Origin: Chryseobacterium indologenes
GTDB lineage: Bacteria > Bacteroidota > Bacteroidia > Flavobacteriales > Weeksellaceae
DNA length: 64,000 nucleotides
Direction of reading: 5' to 3'
Assembly: GCA_001013295.1 (NCBI GenBank)
Contig: LAZY01000009.1
Span: forward strand, 60,971-124,970
Below are positions 45,954-55,307 of the stretch, in pieces. The notes under the pieces are model-generated. The model had not been told where the DNA came from and did no database searches. It was given only the letters and a program-made list of their open reading frames with translations. A program made the translations under genes and the position numbers. Numbering within the stretch: position 1 is the stretch's first letter; every line of letters starts with the position of its first letter.

Positions 45954-45988
45954 GATATTTGACAACTAAGCAATTATTTTACAATTGG

Positions 45989-47899
45989 TTATGAGTTTTC
46001 TGAAAAGGTCATATCGTTTTCAGTCACTACTTTTACATGATCTTTCACATATACAGGGATTCCCCCCACCCAGGTTTCCAGGACCGGAATATCTCTCATT
46101 TTCATATATTGGGAAGATTGAGTCTGTAATGAAAGTGGATCCTGATCCAATATCACGAAATCAGCAAAAAGACCTTTATCCAATGATCCTACCCATTTGT
46201 CTGCATAACATTGCCATGCTGCATCATAAGTAACAGCCGTCAGAGCCTGCTCTGGCGTAAGACATTCGGCACTGTTTAAAACTTCAATGCTTGTCGTTTT
46301 CTTCTCCATGATTCGAGTAATGGATTGCTCCATCATTCTCAAAGGTCCCAACGGACTTACTTCAATATCACTATGAAGCGTAATTCTCATACCGGCAGCA
46401 AGTGCTGAACCACAAAGGTCAAGCATTTTGGCCTTTTCACCGAATATTACTTTCTTAAAAGCATATCCCCAGTAGCCTACGTGCCCGATAAGGAAACTTG
46501 GTGAAACGCCCATCTGCAGCATATTCGTAATTTGTTCTGATGTCAGAAGTGAGCAATGCTCTATACGGTTACGAAGTTCAGGACCTCTGTATTGAGCAAG
46601 ACTGCGTTGATAAGCATTGATAGCAAATGTTACAGCCTGATCTCCATTGGCATGAATCATCAGCGGCCAGCCTTTTTTAGCCACCGCAGTATTAATCAAA
46701 GTATTATAGCTTGGCGGAATCGTATGGGCAGGAATGCCTGCTTGTGGAAAATTGAATACCCCGGTATTATTAACAGGATCACACAGATAAGGAGCGCTCT
46801 GATAGCCGGTCAATCCCTGATTGGAACCATCCGAAACTATTTTAATATGTCCGTGATATACAGGCCTGTAATGGTCAGGTTCTTTATAATCGTCCAACTT
46901 ATCAACATCTTCCTGGCTGGAACAAATATGCGCCCCACCTGTTCTCACCAGCTCAGAATGAGTTTCAAAATATTTGGTTAGAAGGAGATCTGAACCTTTA
47001 TTTAATCCGGCATCATACATAAAAGTAACACCTCTTGAATTGGCCAGTTTAAAAAGATCTGTGAGATAGCTATTAATCTGCAGGCTCATTACAATGATCT
47101 GCAGTTTTACAGTCTGTAATGCAGGAGTCATCTGCAAACCTTCCTGTAGCTGTCCTTTAGTATCACCAATATATTTATCAACCGAATGATCATATTGGGT
47201 CTGTATTTTAGGATTGTGATCATACACATAATGTAATGCCTTCGTATTGAGGTAAAGTGTATGCATGGAAGCACTTAACAGCATCATCGGTACCTCATCA
47301 TTAATCTCATCAAGTACTGTATTATCGATCGTAACTAACTCTTTTTTACCATCTTTTTCCTCAAAAGGCATTAGTGACGGATCTAACCCTCTTCCCAAAA
47401 TAACAGTTCCGGGAATTTTAGGAATGTGGCCGTTTATTATTGCTCCAACAGATGTCAGGTTGTATCCGGCCTTTAAATTCTGTCCTTCAAATGGACTCAG
47501 ATCCACCCAACCATGCATCATGGCTGTAGGAATCATATGAACATGGGGTTCAATCAGGCCAGGGAGTAAGGTTTGAGTTGCTGTTAATATTTTATTCTGA
47601 AAGCCTTTGTGATTAGCAGTCATATAATTGGTTACATCAGATTCGCTGCCCGTTACGACAACTTTTCCATCGGCGATCCCGATAGCATCCACTTTATCCG
47701 TTGATCCACTGATCATAGGACGGATAATACCTCCGGAGATCATCAGGGTTTGTGGTTTTTCGTGGGTGGCTTTTCCAGAACCGGGATTAATTTTCGTCAG
47801 ATTCTCTGCACTGAAAAGTTCTTCTTTAAGAATTTTCAAAACTGGATTGTCGCAAGAGCAATGGGTGCAGCTATGCGTGTGGTTGTGTAAATTTTCCAT
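45989..47899 (-). CDS. Amidohydrolase family 3 (YtcJ-like) protein
   Basis: A 636-residue metal-dependent amidohydrolase. The metal motif H119-V-H121 lies in LLPGLIEPHVHMIPT, and later metal or substrate regions are MIHANGDQAV, NRIEHCSLL and LHSDIEVSPLGPLRMM. It ends with the family's FADFVILDQDPL segment. Substrates of YtcJ-like proteins are usually small amides or formamides and are not predictable here. The N-terminus has an unusual His/Cys cluster (HNHTHSCTHCSC, residues 5-16) that could bind metal. No signal peptide. It stands alone, with its own terminator. Confidence 0.88.
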   Translation of the reverse strand: MENLHNHTHSCTHCSCDNPVLKILKEELFSAENLTKINPGSGKATHEKPQTLMISGGIIRPMISGSTDKVDAIGIADGKVVVTGSESDVTNYMTANHKGFQNKILTATQTLLPGLIEPHVHMIPTAMMHGWVDLSPFEGQNLKAGYNLTSVGAIINGHIPKIPGTVILGRGLDPSLMPFEEKDGKKELVTIDNTVLDEINDEVPMMLLSASMHTLYLNTKALHYVYDHNPKIQTQYDHSVDKYIGDTKGQLQEGLQMTPALQTVKLQIIVMSLQINSYLTDLFKLANSRGVTFMYDAGLNKGSDLLLTKYFETHSELVRTGGAHICSSQEDVDKLDDYKEPDHYRPVYHGHIKIVSDGSNQGLTGYQSAPYLCDPVNNTGVFNFPQAGIPAHTIPPSYNTLINTAVAKKGWPLMIHANGDQAVTFAINAYQRSLAQYRGPELRNRIEHCSLLTSEQITNMLQMGVSPSFLIGHVGYWGYAFKKVIFGEKAKMLDLCGSALAAGMRITLHSDIEVSPLGPLRMMEQSITRIMEKKTTSIEVLNSAECLTPEQALTAVTYDAAWQCYADKWVGSLDKGLFADFVILDQDPLSLQTQSSQYMKMRDIPVLETWVGGIPVYVKDHVKVVTENDMTFSENS

Positions 47900-48508
47900 A
47901 GGAACAATTGGGTTTAAATGTGTTTGTGTTTAGTTTTGTATTTATTTTAATACGTTGTCATAATGTACATGGAGGGATAAACCTATCATTGGTAAGGTTT
48001 AGTATCTGTTTAAAATTAAAAAGGATTATTTTCAGAATATTACATCAAGGTAAATGCGGAAATGTGAATAAATTTCATTTGTTTTCATGTTTTAGTTTAT
48101 TTTATGAAAGTAATAAAAATATTCTTTCAACACCTAATTTATCACCGAATATTGATTATTTTTTTCAGTCTAGATTTTTAATTCACAATACGTTACCATT
48201 TAATTCACAAGTATTGCAAGCACTTTTGAATATTCCAGGCAGCGTTACGTCTCAAAATTTTCACTTTTTTGTTTCTGATAAAATATAATCCGTCTCTATA
48301 AAAAAACAGACTGGAAATAATCTTGCCGGATGTACTTCAGAAGAGCATTTATGAATAACAGCCAGTATTTCTGTTTCCATTCAGAAAAATCACATCGAAA
48401 AAAAATAGATTCCATTTGTTTTTTCTTTTGAAATAAGAGGTTAAATATCTATTTCCGATGTCTTTAAATCATTAAATTAGCACTGAATTAAAATGCGCTA
48501 AGACTTCT
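47900..48508. other. AT-rich intergenic region
   Basis: About 600 bases between divergent genes. A 126-codon plus-strand frame (47908-48288) reads a Phe/Ile/Ser-rich, low-complexity protein. It is unlikely to be real. No promoter or repeat stood out. Confidence 0.4.
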
Positions 48509-50899
48509 ATGAAAAACCTATTCTGTGTATTGCTACTTTCAATGGTACCTCCTGTGCTCGCACAAACCAAATTAGAAAAGGCAATCACCAATCTTGAGAA
48601 TAATTATGAACAGGAAAAAGTATACCTTCTTACCGATAAATCACAATATGCAGCAGGTGACAGAATCTGGTTCAAAAGCTTTGTATTTGACGGTTATAAC
48701 CGCTCTCCTCTATCTACCACTCTATTTGTTGAATTGTATGGTGCCGACAAAAAATTAATCGACTGGAAAACGGTACGTCTGGACAATGGTGAAGGCAGTG
48801 GAGATTTTCAGCTGAAAGAAGATCTTCCTGAGCAGGTATATTTTGTAAGAGCATATACGCCTTATATGACCAATTTTAGTGAAGATTTTCAGATTGTCAA
48901 AGCAATACCCGTTTACAATCCCAACTCTCCGGAATCATTAGTGATTTCCAAGGCTTCCGATTGGTCTGCAAAAGCCTTTCCGGAAGGCGGAACATTCATT
49001 AACGGTATGCCTACAAAAGTTGCCGTAAGATTATCGGGCAACTCTTCCCTACCGGAAAACTGGAGCGGAAAAATAATAGATATACAAAAACCGACTGTCC
49101 CTATCACTACATTTAAATCTTTTGACAAAAATGTTGCCTCTTTTACCATCACTCCTGCTTCAGGAAAAAAATACCAGGCTATCATTCAGGATAACACCGG
49201 AAAAAGCAAAACAATAGACCTGCCACAGGTTGCAGACAGCGGCCTTCATTTGGAAGTGAACAGTACCAAAGAAGGGATTAAATACACTTTAAAAGGGACC
49301 AACCTAAAACAGCAGCTTCAAAATTATAAAATCGTAGGAACCATCAACCACCGTCTTGCTTACAAAGCCAATATCAACCAGCTTACCAATGAGGCATCCA
49401 GCCTTATTCCTACAAAGATCAGCAATGGAGCAAACGGTATTTTGCAATTAGCGATTTTTGATGATCAGGACAATCTGGTGGCCCAAAGACTTTGTTTTAT
49501 AAAACCTAATGATTTAAAGATTGAGAAAGCAGAAATTATAGGCCAGAGCATAAAACAGACGCCAAGATCTTTCAATAGCATTGATCTTTCTCCGGAATCC
49601 TATTTTAAAAACTATACGGTTCTGGTAAGTGAGGATGATGGCAGCAACAAGCCGGATGAAGAAAATATCCTGAGCGGACTTTGGTTAACCGGAGATTTCA
49701 CCACAAAAATAGACAGCCCGGCACAGTATTTTACTAAAACAGCCAATACAGAAGCCCTGGATGCCCTTCTTATTTCTGAAAACTGGAAAAGATTCGACTG
49801 GAATTCCGTACTCAGCGGAGCTGCTCCAACGATCAAAACCAATTCTGAAAAATACCTTTCTTACAGAGTAAAGCCTATCAAAAACAATGCTTTGCTGATC
49901 AATACAAACGTGAATCTATTAATAAGATTGGGTAAAAATGAACCTGCTTTTAGTCAATTCACAACAGATCAGAACGGATATGTTTACCTAAACAACGTGA
50001 ACACGGATGAACCGTTGGATGTCTCATTATTTGTAAATTCAGAAAATAAAGATTCAAATAATGATAATCTGCTCCTTACAATAGAACCCTTGGTAAAGCC
50101 TACCCCGTTTAATGGCAATTTTCCGGGTACAAAATATACATTGGTAAAAACCGCTGGAAATAAAACCCTTCCGCCAAGCATTTCCAAAGCAATCAACACT
50201 CAGAAAAACATAAAAAAAGCAGATAATGCGGAGATACAGATTGAACAGGTAAAAATTACCGGGAAAAAGAAAGATCCAAAAGAAGAGCTTGACAAACAGC
50301 TGTCTACCGGAATGTTTAGCTCTAACAATACCACAATATTCGATTTCGTTAATGAAGACCAGCATGTAAGCGGATCTACCAATATTCTGGAATGGCTGCA
50401 GGGAAGAGCTGCCGGTCTGACATTTCAAAGAAACAATTCAGGGGTAAGTGTACCTTACATTCGTGGTCAGCAGGCTAAGCTCTATTTAGATGAAATTCTT
50501 ACAGATCCTACGATGATCGCCAGCCTTCCTGTAAACAACATTGCGATGGTCAAAATCATTAAATCATCGGGATTAATAGGTGACGCAGTAGCCATCTATA
50601 CGATGAAAGGCGATATGAAATCCAAGTCTACTAAAAATGAAAGCTCAAAGAACAACTCATCCATCATCAAAGGCTATGATAAACCTTCGGAATTTGTCGT
50701 TGAAATGATCGATGATGCAGCAAAAATAGACAATGATACCCGGGAAACTCTTTACTGGAATCCTAATTTATTTGACAGTGATTATGTTCCGCCGAGAATT
50801 AAATTTTTCAATAATGACACTGCAAAACAATATAAAGTATCGATCATAAGCTTTGATGAAGACGACCATCTTCTTTATGATCAGCAAATTTTTAAATAA
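48509..50899 (+). CDS. Secreted MG2-domain and TonB-plug-like protein
   Basis: A 796-residue exported protein. The signal peptide is MKNLFCVLLLSMVPPVLAQ. An MG2-type domain follows (YLLTDKSQYAAGDRIWFKSF, residues ~35-120), as in alpha-2-macroglobulin-like proteins. Near the C-terminus (~615-700) is a plug-like domain (NILEWLQGRAAGLTF, PYIRGQQAKLYLDEIL, KIIKSSGLIGDAVAIYT), as in TonB-dependent receptors, but there is no beta barrel. Such proteins are common in Bacteroidota envelopes; their role is not well defined. Single gene with its own terminator. Confidence 0.8.
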   Translation: MKNLFCVLLLSMVPPVLAQTKLEKAITNLENNYEQEKVYLLTDKSQYAAGDRIWFKSFVFDGYNRSPLSTTLFVELYGADKKLIDWKTVRLDNGEGSGDFQLKEDLPEQVYFVRAYTPYMTNFSEDFQIVKAIPVYNPNSPESLVISKASDWSAKAFPEGGTFINGMPTKVAVRLSGNSSLPENWSGKIIDIQKPTVPITTFKSFDKNVASFTITPASGKKYQAIIQDNTGKSKTIDLPQVADSGLHLEVNSTKEGIKYTLKGTNLKQQLQNYKIVGTINHRLAYKANINQLTNEASSLIPTKISNGANGILQLAIFDDQDNLVAQRLCFIKPNDLKIEKAEIIGQSIKQTPRSFNSIDLSPESYFKNYTVLVSEDDGSNKPDEENILSGLWLTGDFTTKIDSPAQYFTKTANTEALDALLISENWKRFDWNSVLSGAAPTIKTNSEKYLSYRVKPIKNNALLINTNVNLLIRLGKNEPAFSQFTTDQNGYVYLNNVNTDEPLDVSLFVNSENKDSNNDNLLLTIEPLVKPTPFNGNFPGTKYTLVKTAGNKTLPPSISKAINTQKNIKKADNAEIQIEQVKITGKKKDPKEELDKQLSTGMFSSNNTTIFDFVNEDQHVSGSTNILEWLQGRAAGLTFQRNNSGVSVPYIRGQQAKLYLDEILTDPTMIASLPVNNIAMVKIIKSSGLIGDAVAIYTMKGDMKSKSTKNESSKNNSSIIKGYDKPSEFVVEMIDDAAKIDNDTRETLYWNPNLFDSDYVPPRIKFFNNDTAKQYKVSIISFDEDDHLLYDQQIFK

Positions 50900-50913
50900 A
50901 ATTCCTACCATAG

Positions 50914-50948
50914 AAAAGCCTTTTCAGTTCTTCTGAAAGGCTTTTTTA
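50914..50948 (+). terminator. Terminator of the MG2/plug gene
   Basis: AGCCTTTTCAG pairs with CTGAAAGGCT (one bulge), followed by TTTTTT, 15 bases beyond the stop. Confidence 0.8.
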
Positions 50949-51064
50949 GTATTTTAAATTTAAGGCTTTTAATTACATCTAAACTATTTACTAAAAAATA
51001 GAAATAAAATGTCATGATGGGGTTTATATCACACAAATACCTTTTAAAAAATCCAGGTCCTTCA

Positions 51065-51493
51065 TTATTTTAAAAACTGTTCTGCAACAAAATATCCGCC
51101 TCCTATTACCAATAACGGCAGGGCCAGTGATAAAAATACCAGAGGCCAGATAAAGATCCTAAAATAGCTGTATAATCTGACGTTTGAAGGATCAGCAGGA
51201 TCATAAATGACGATTTCTGTTTCTCCTATTTCCCAGGCAGACGGATTGGTTCCTTCCGGCAACTCGTAGGTAAAAGTCCCCCCATTCATTGTCTGATAGG
51301 TAAAGATCGGAGAATATACTTCTCCATCTGACTCTATGGTGCGTAAATCTGTAACCGTTGCCATCGTTTTTTCGCCCCTGTTCAGGAACTCAATCGTATT
51401 CCGGAAACTATATCCAGCCGCAAGCAGCAAGAGAACCCCCAACAGCACAATCATATAATATTGCCACATAATCTTCTTATCTTTTTTTTTCAT
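51065..51493 (-). CDS. DUF3592 membrane protein
   Basis: From the ATG at 51493 (MKKKDKKIMWQYYMIVLLGV) this is a 142-residue DUF3592 protein. It has a first membrane helix (~10-28), an extracytoplasmic beta domain (TMATVTDLRTIESDGEVYSP, then SAWEIGETEIVIYDPADPSN) and a second helix (FIWPLVFLSLALPLLVIGGG). A longer frame to 51646 adds 51 residues with no membrane or family features, so I choose the inner start. Function unknown. Confidence 0.75.
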   Translation of the reverse strand: MKKKDKKIMWQYYMIVLLGVLLLLAAGYSFRNTIEFLNRGEKTMATVTDLRTIESDGEVYSPIFTYQTMNGGTFTYELPEGTNPSAWEIGETEIVIYDPADPSNVRLYSYFRIFIWPLVFLSLALPLLVIGGGYFVAEQFLK

Positions 51494-51725
51494 AAATCTG
51501 AAACTCCCCCTATCCCACTGTTCAACAACGAAATAGATACGAATATAATATAATTTCTCCTTTCCTGAATCATCCAGATGGAATGCTGTTATTTTCTGAT
51601 TTTTCTTAAACACAAACTGACCTATTTGTAGGGCATATTTCATCATGATAGTAATCTTCTTCCCAAAAAACAGGATCTTTCAAAAGAAAATACCAAATAT
51701 TCCGTTTAATTCTTAAATTTGGCTC

Positions 51726-52196
51726 ATGCGAAAGAATCTTTATTTCATCATTTTACTATGTTCTCTTACCAGTTGCTATACTTATCAGGTAAAAAAGCAA
51801 GTGGCTACAGCAACCGACAATAAGCAGGAAGCTAAAAAGGGTACTGCTCCTGTTAATAATATGTCACCACAAATGAAAGCGGCAAACGCTGAGGTCCAAA
51901 ACCTGAGTGCACAACAAACCCCTGTTCCGGTGAATATTCAGGAGAAGCTTACCCCTAATAAAAATGTTAAAATTGACGTCGACGGCAAGAGCTATAAAGT
52001 AATCGTTGACCGATGGGAAGGCGACAGTCTGGTTGCTCACCCGGTTCGTAATGCTAAAAAAACGCTGAAATTCAACAAGAACCAGATCAATGCCGAGAAA
52101 ATTGCAGAAAAGCGCTTTTCACAACCCATAGCTGATATTATTACCGTTGCTGCTTATACTGCCATTGGGGTTGGAATATATCTTCTTGTGCGATAG
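51726..52196 (+). CDS. Small lipoprotein
   Basis: A 156-residue lipoprotein: the signal MRKNLYFIILLCSLTSC has its lipobox cysteine at C17. The middle is Gln/Ala/Pro-rich and probably disordered, followed by a compact strand region (KIDVDGKSYKVIVDRWEGDS) and a C-terminal hydrophobic helix (IITVAAYTAIGVGIYLLV). It may be a tethered envelope protein. No family is recognised. Confidence 0.75.
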   Translation: MRKNLYFIILLCSLTSCYTYQVKKQVATATDNKQEAKKGTAPVNNMSPQMKAANAEVQNLSAQQTPVPVNIQEKLTPNKNVKIDVDGKSYKVIVDRWEGDSLVAHPVRNAKKTLKFNKNQINAEKIAEKRFSQPIADIITVAAYTAIGVGIYLLVR

Positions 52197-52287
52197 TTTT
52201 TAACTTCTGCCTTTCTTATCCGTCTTCTTTTTTCTCTCCTTGAAGTAAGTCATCTTGACAAGGTGGCTACGACGTAAAAATAAAAAA

Positions 52288-52827
52288 ATGAAAAAAATTC
52301 ACGAATCTCAAAATATAGTTTTGGAAATAGAATTAAGCAGGAATATTTCTTTTGACAACCTATTTGGAAAATTAAGATGGATCATTAATGGTAAAAATAT
52401 AGTGAACGAAGAAGAAAATAATCTAAGCTACTTCTATACTGATTGTGAAATCTTAAAGTTTATACTTGAAAAAAATATCGAAGTAGAAAACCTGTTATTT
52501 AACAAAGAAAATGAAGAAATTCTATCTTACTGGAAAGAATGGGAAAATTATAAATTACATTTTGACACGACCTGCGAAGAACCTGAAAATGTAAAATTCT
52601 TTGATCGGAATTATTTTAAAACGGGTAAGATCTTCAACAGTTTTTTCTTTGATGATATAATGATTTTTTACGTGATAGAAAATGATCTGATCAAATTTAA
52701 ATATTGGTATCAATTAAATGGTTCCGAAATTTATGAAATAAGCGTACATAAAACCGAGCTGATCAGTAGTACTGATTCTTTTCTGAGATTTTTTAACACG
52801 ACTAATCAGGATTTAAATAACAGGTAA
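52288..52827 (+). CDS. Hypothetical protein, immunity-like
   Basis: A 179-residue cytoplasmic protein starting MKKIHESQNIVLEIELSRN. A TTG 33 bases upstream would extend the frame but adds only basic residues. The acidic, aromatic body (FFFDDIMIFYVIENDLIKFK) resembles immunity proteins in style, yet no toxin is adjacent. It is the first of three same-strand small genes at 11-60 base spacing. Confidence 0.6.
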   Translation: MKKIHESQNIVLEIELSRNISFDNLFGKLRWIINGKNIVNEEENNLSYFYTDCEILKFILEKNIEVENLLFNKENEEILSYWKEWENYKLHFDTTCEEPENVKFFDRNYFKTGKIFNSFFFDDIMIFYVIENDLIKFKYWYQLNGSEIYEISVHKTELISSTDSFLRFFNTTNQDLNNR

Positions 52828-52838
52828 AATAAAGGCAT

Positions 52839-53336
52839 ATGATCCCCATAAAATTATTGAAAATAGAAAATATTGACCCGGTAGGAGTAGATAATTTGGA
52901 TCAGTTTATTCAAGGTTTAAATCTTGTTTTGGGACATTCTGTAGAAACGGTAAACAAAATAGATTCTGAGTTTGATGGATATTATTTATTGCCCATGGGT
53001 TTTACAATTCCAGAAGATGGAGCGGGAGCTGTGAAAAAAAATATTAATGAAAAAGTATTTTTGCTAAGTGTCATCAACAGCAATATCCGAAGAATCCTGG
53101 AAGAATGCAGGCCCGCGGGGTTAACGAACTGGGCACTTTTCTTTAGAGCAGGAACAGGGGTAATAGGTAAAAAAGAAGTGATTGATCAGGTACATACCCG
53201 TGAGGAAGATGAAGAGATATGGTATGAAGATTTAGGCTACGACCAATATATCCCCGTAATGAAAGATGGCACTTATGAAACTGTTGCCAAATCTATATTA
53301 AGTTATTTACAGACTTATGATAAATATAGGAAGTAA
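52839..53336 (+). CDS. Hypothetical protein (165 aa)
   Basis: Cytoplasmic, with no recognised family. Visible features are MIPIKLLKIENIDPVG at the start, a central helix (LSVINSNIRRILEECRPAG) and WYEDLGYDQYIPV. It starts 11 bases after the previous gene, so it is likely co-transcribed. Confidence 0.6.
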   Translation: MIPIKLLKIENIDPVGVDNLDQFIQGLNLVLGHSVETVNKIDSEFDGYYLLPMGFTIPEDGAGAVKKNINEKVFLLSVINSNIRRILEECRPAGLTNWALFFRAGTGVIGKKEVIDQVHTREEDEEIWYEDLGYDQYIPVMKDGTYETVAKSILSYLQTYDKYRK

Positions 53337-53394
53337 AGCCTGAATAAGAGGAAAGTTCATCATCCTCCGCAAAATTCCCACAAAAAATAATACG

Positions 53395-53838
53395 GTGAAT
53401 AAAGTATACATCAATCAACGCGAGATCAATATTAAAAGAGTCAACTATTTACAAATAGATTTTGGCAAACTGAATCCGGATGTTGATTACGATGAATATA
53501 GAATATTGATCAGTATCAATGATTTTACAAACAAGATAGAACCCAAATATCATGTTTTTCTGGAAGAATATATTGAAGATGATAAGATAGATAACGATTT
53601 TACCCCTATGTACAAGGGAGCAGAAAACTATCCTGATTTTAAAATGTTTATGAATCTGAAAAGTGATCAGAAAATACAGACCGTAAACGGCTATTTTATC
53701 TTTATCATACTAGATCAATTTATAGATGATTATTCTGTAAATAACACAGAGGTACATCTGATTAAAAATTTAGAAAAGATCACTGTCAATACTGATCATA
53801 TTATCTTTGAAGGTAAATCTCTACATATTACAGATTGA
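53395..53838 (+). CDS. Hypothetical protein (147 aa)
   Basis: An acidic, strand-rich cytoplasmic protein beginning with a GTG codon (NKVYINQREINIKRVNYLQ). It contains DDKIDNDFTPMYKGAENYPD and ends GKSLHITD. Third of the small-gene group. No family recognised; a bidirectional terminator follows. Confidence 0.55.
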   Translation: MNKVYINQREINIKRVNYLQIDFGKLNPDVDYDEYRILISINDFTNKIEPKYHVFLEEYIEDDKIDNDFTPMYKGAENYPDFKMFMNLKSDQKIQTVNGYFIFIILDQFIDDYSVNNTEVHLIKNLEKITVNTDHIIFEGKSLHITD

Positions 53839-53845
53839 TAATGAA

Positions 53846-53882
53846 ATCTTTTATTCTCACAAAATCTGCGAGAATAAAAGAT
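53846..53882. terminator. Bidirectional terminator
   Basis: A perfect 13-base stem ATCTTTTATTCTC / GAGAATAAAAGAT (846-858 with 870-882) lies between convergent genes. Confidence 0.8.
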
Positions 53883-53891
53883 AATCCTACT

Positions 53892-54383
53892 CTATGAAGC
53901 TTTCTTATCCCGGATCTTCCTCTCCCCTCTCCTTTCCAGAATAATATGCGCTGCATCCAGCATTTTAATCAGATGAATATACGGATTGATGATATTCTTT
54001 TCTGGTAAATTCTCATACACTCCCATTGAGAAATAAACCATCCCGGACAAAAAATAATCAAACTCCTGAATGCTATATTCTCTGAATGCCTTTTGAAAAA
54101 CCAACAACGGATTTTGATATTCTTCCTCCGAAAGCAAGCCAAGAACCAATGGAGAAACATCCTCCAAATGAGTATGAGTCGCCCATTTCCTTTCCTTCAA
54201 CATGATGAAATATCCTGCACGGACAAACGACCGCATAGACTGATGAAACTGAAAAATAACAAACGGCTCTTCATTGATGCTGAAATTTCTTTTTACGGCA
54301 TAGCTCACAATACTGCTTAACCTTTCTTTAGTGACAGTCAGATCATTGAACTGAAAAAACGTCTCTATTTGTTGTAATGCCAA
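53892..54383 (-). CDS. Hypothetical protein (163 aa)
   Basis: A helix-rich cytoplasmic protein (MALQQIETFFQFNDLTVTKE). Segments LVLGLLSEEEYQNPLLVFQKAF and FDYFLSGMVYFSMGVYENLP are well-formed helices, and the tail is basic (ERRGERKIRDKKAS). No family is recognised. It is divergent from the XRE gene; the 24-base palindrome lies between their start codons. Confidence 0.65.
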   Translation of the reverse strand: MALQQIETFFQFNDLTVTKERLSSIVSYAVKRNFSINEEPFVIFQFHQSMRSFVRAGYFIMLKERKWATHTHLEDVSPLVLGLLSEEEYQNPLLVFQKAFREYSIQEFDYFLSGMVYFSMGVYENLPEKNIINPYIHLIKMLDAAHIILERRGERKIRDKKAS

Positions 54384-54478
54384 GCCTTTCTTATAACCCG
54401 AACAGTATTGAGTTTTAAAATCTGTTTTATTCTTTTTAATGAGGTTGTATTTTTTTATAAATGTAATAAAAGAAATTC

Positions 54479-54502
54479 AATTACGGTCGATCGACCGTAA
54501 TT
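54479..54502. promoter_or_regulatory. Perfect 24-bp palindrome (operator-like)
   Basis: AATTACGGTCGA and its exact reverse complement meet at CGATCG, without a loop. It sits 30 bases upstream of the XRE gene ATG and between two divergent genes, a good place for an operator. T6 follows, so a terminator reading is possible but lacks a loop. Confidence 0.6.
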
Positions 54503-54531
54503 TTTTATTATTTAATTATTTCATTTGTTCT

Positions 54532-54765
54532 ATGACAGATATAAACGAAAAAATTTGTTCATACATTACAAAAAAATGGTTGATACCTTGGCTTCAGGAA
54601 GGCAAGTCACAAAATTCTTTTGCCAAAAATCATGGTGTAGAAGAAAGTACCATTAGAAAAATCAAAAGTGAAGAGACTTACAGAATACCTGTCGAAACTC
54701 TTTTCAAAATCTGTGAAGCAAGAAAAATTAGTTTATCTGATTTCTTTAAACTTATAAATGAGTAA
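54532..54765 (+). CDS. Small XRE-family regulator
   Basis: A 77-residue helix-turn-helix protein from the ATG at 54532 (MTDINEKICSYITKKW). The DNA-binding unit is SQNSFAKNHGVEESTIRKIK, followed by VETLFKICEARKISLSDFF, typical of XRE/Cro folds. A longer frame from 54439 would cross the palindrome and is less likely. It probably binds that palindrome and represses itself. A hairpin terminator with a GAAA loop follows. Confidence 0.8.
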   Translation: MTDINEKICSYITKKWLIPWLQEGKSQNSFAKNHGVEESTIRKIKSEETYRIPVETLFKICEARKISLSDFFKLINE

Positions 54766-54795
54766 ATCCTGACGAAAGTTGGGATTTTTATTTTT
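54764..54795 (+). terminator. Terminator of the XRE gene
   Basis: AAATCCTGAC / GTTGGGATTT with a GAAA tetraloop and T-rich tail. It begins at the stop codon. Confidence 0.75.
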
Positions 54796-54866
54796 ACGGA
54801 AAACCGTAAGGATATGGACGAAAGCCTATTTACCTTTGATTTTGTTAACAAAAAAAAATATTTATT

Positions 54867-55040
54867 ATGAGCGACGATTTAACTAAAAAACCAAAAGATG
54901 CAACCAGAGTAAATGTGAATGAGGATTGGGAGCTAGACTATTGGTCAAAAAAGTTCGGTGTTACCGAAGAGCAGCTGAAGAACGCTGTTAGGGCTGTTGG
55001 AGATTCTGCTGAAGCAGTGCAAAGGTACCTAGGGAAATAA
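54867..55040 (+). CDS. DUF3606 family small protein
   Basis: A 57-residue protein from the ATG at 54867 to the TAA at 55038. The sequence MSDDLTKKPKDATRVNVNED, WELDYWSKKFGVTEEQL, then AVQRYLGK is the standard DUF3606 pattern. Members are short, common and of unknown function. A terminator follows directly. Confidence 0.88.
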   Translation: MSDDLTKKPKDATRVNVNEDWELDYWSKKFGVTEEQLKNAVRAVGDSAEAVQRYLGK

Positions 55041-55080
55041 TATAAGTTTCCAATAGGATAGCCTTTTTTATTTCAGAAAT

Positions 55081-55107
55081 AAATCCTAACGAGAGTTGGG
55101 ATTTTTT
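55081..55107 (+). terminator. Terminator after the DUF3606 gene
   Basis: AAATCCTAAC / GTTGGGATTT with a GAGA loop and T6. It is nearly the same sequence as the terminator at 54764, a local repeat. Confidence 0.75.
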
Positions 55108-55138
55108 CTGTGGAAAAATAACACTACCCCCACGATAC

Positions 55139-55158
55139 AGCACGAATCCTTTCGTGTG
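55139..55158. repeat. CACGAA-TCCT-TTCGTG hairpin, copy 1
   Basis: CACGAATCCTTTCGTGTGG is shared with 56284-56302. The hairpin has a TCCT loop. The copies flank the membrane-protein gene and resemble the GCCGCACG hairpin of R1-R4 in sequence style. Confidence 0.5.
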
Positions 55159-55223
55159 GTTTCAATATTATCAATACAGAAGAATATCTCGAAAGGAAAT
55201 TTAATTTACTAAAGGAAATACAC

Positions 55224-55307
55224 ATGCAAATTCATAAGGATGAACAAATTGATTTTGAGTATTTCAAAAAAATAAAAAATTGGCTTAGAAAAACGAAAGA
55301 AAATTAA
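55224..55307 (+). pseudogene. Gene remnant (27-codon tail)
   Basis: MQIHKDEQIDFEYFKKIKNW and a short basic end. The same frame is open upstream without an ATG (NTEEYLERKFNLLKEIH), back through the hairpin. It looks like the C-terminal end of a lost small gene. It overlaps the end of the next minus-strand gene by 4 bases. Confidence 0.35.

Noticed and set aside
47908..48288. 126-codon plus-strand frame after the amidohydrolase start
   Set aside because: Phe/Ile/Ser-rich AT-driven composition, no family resemblance, in a region that should hold divergent promoters.
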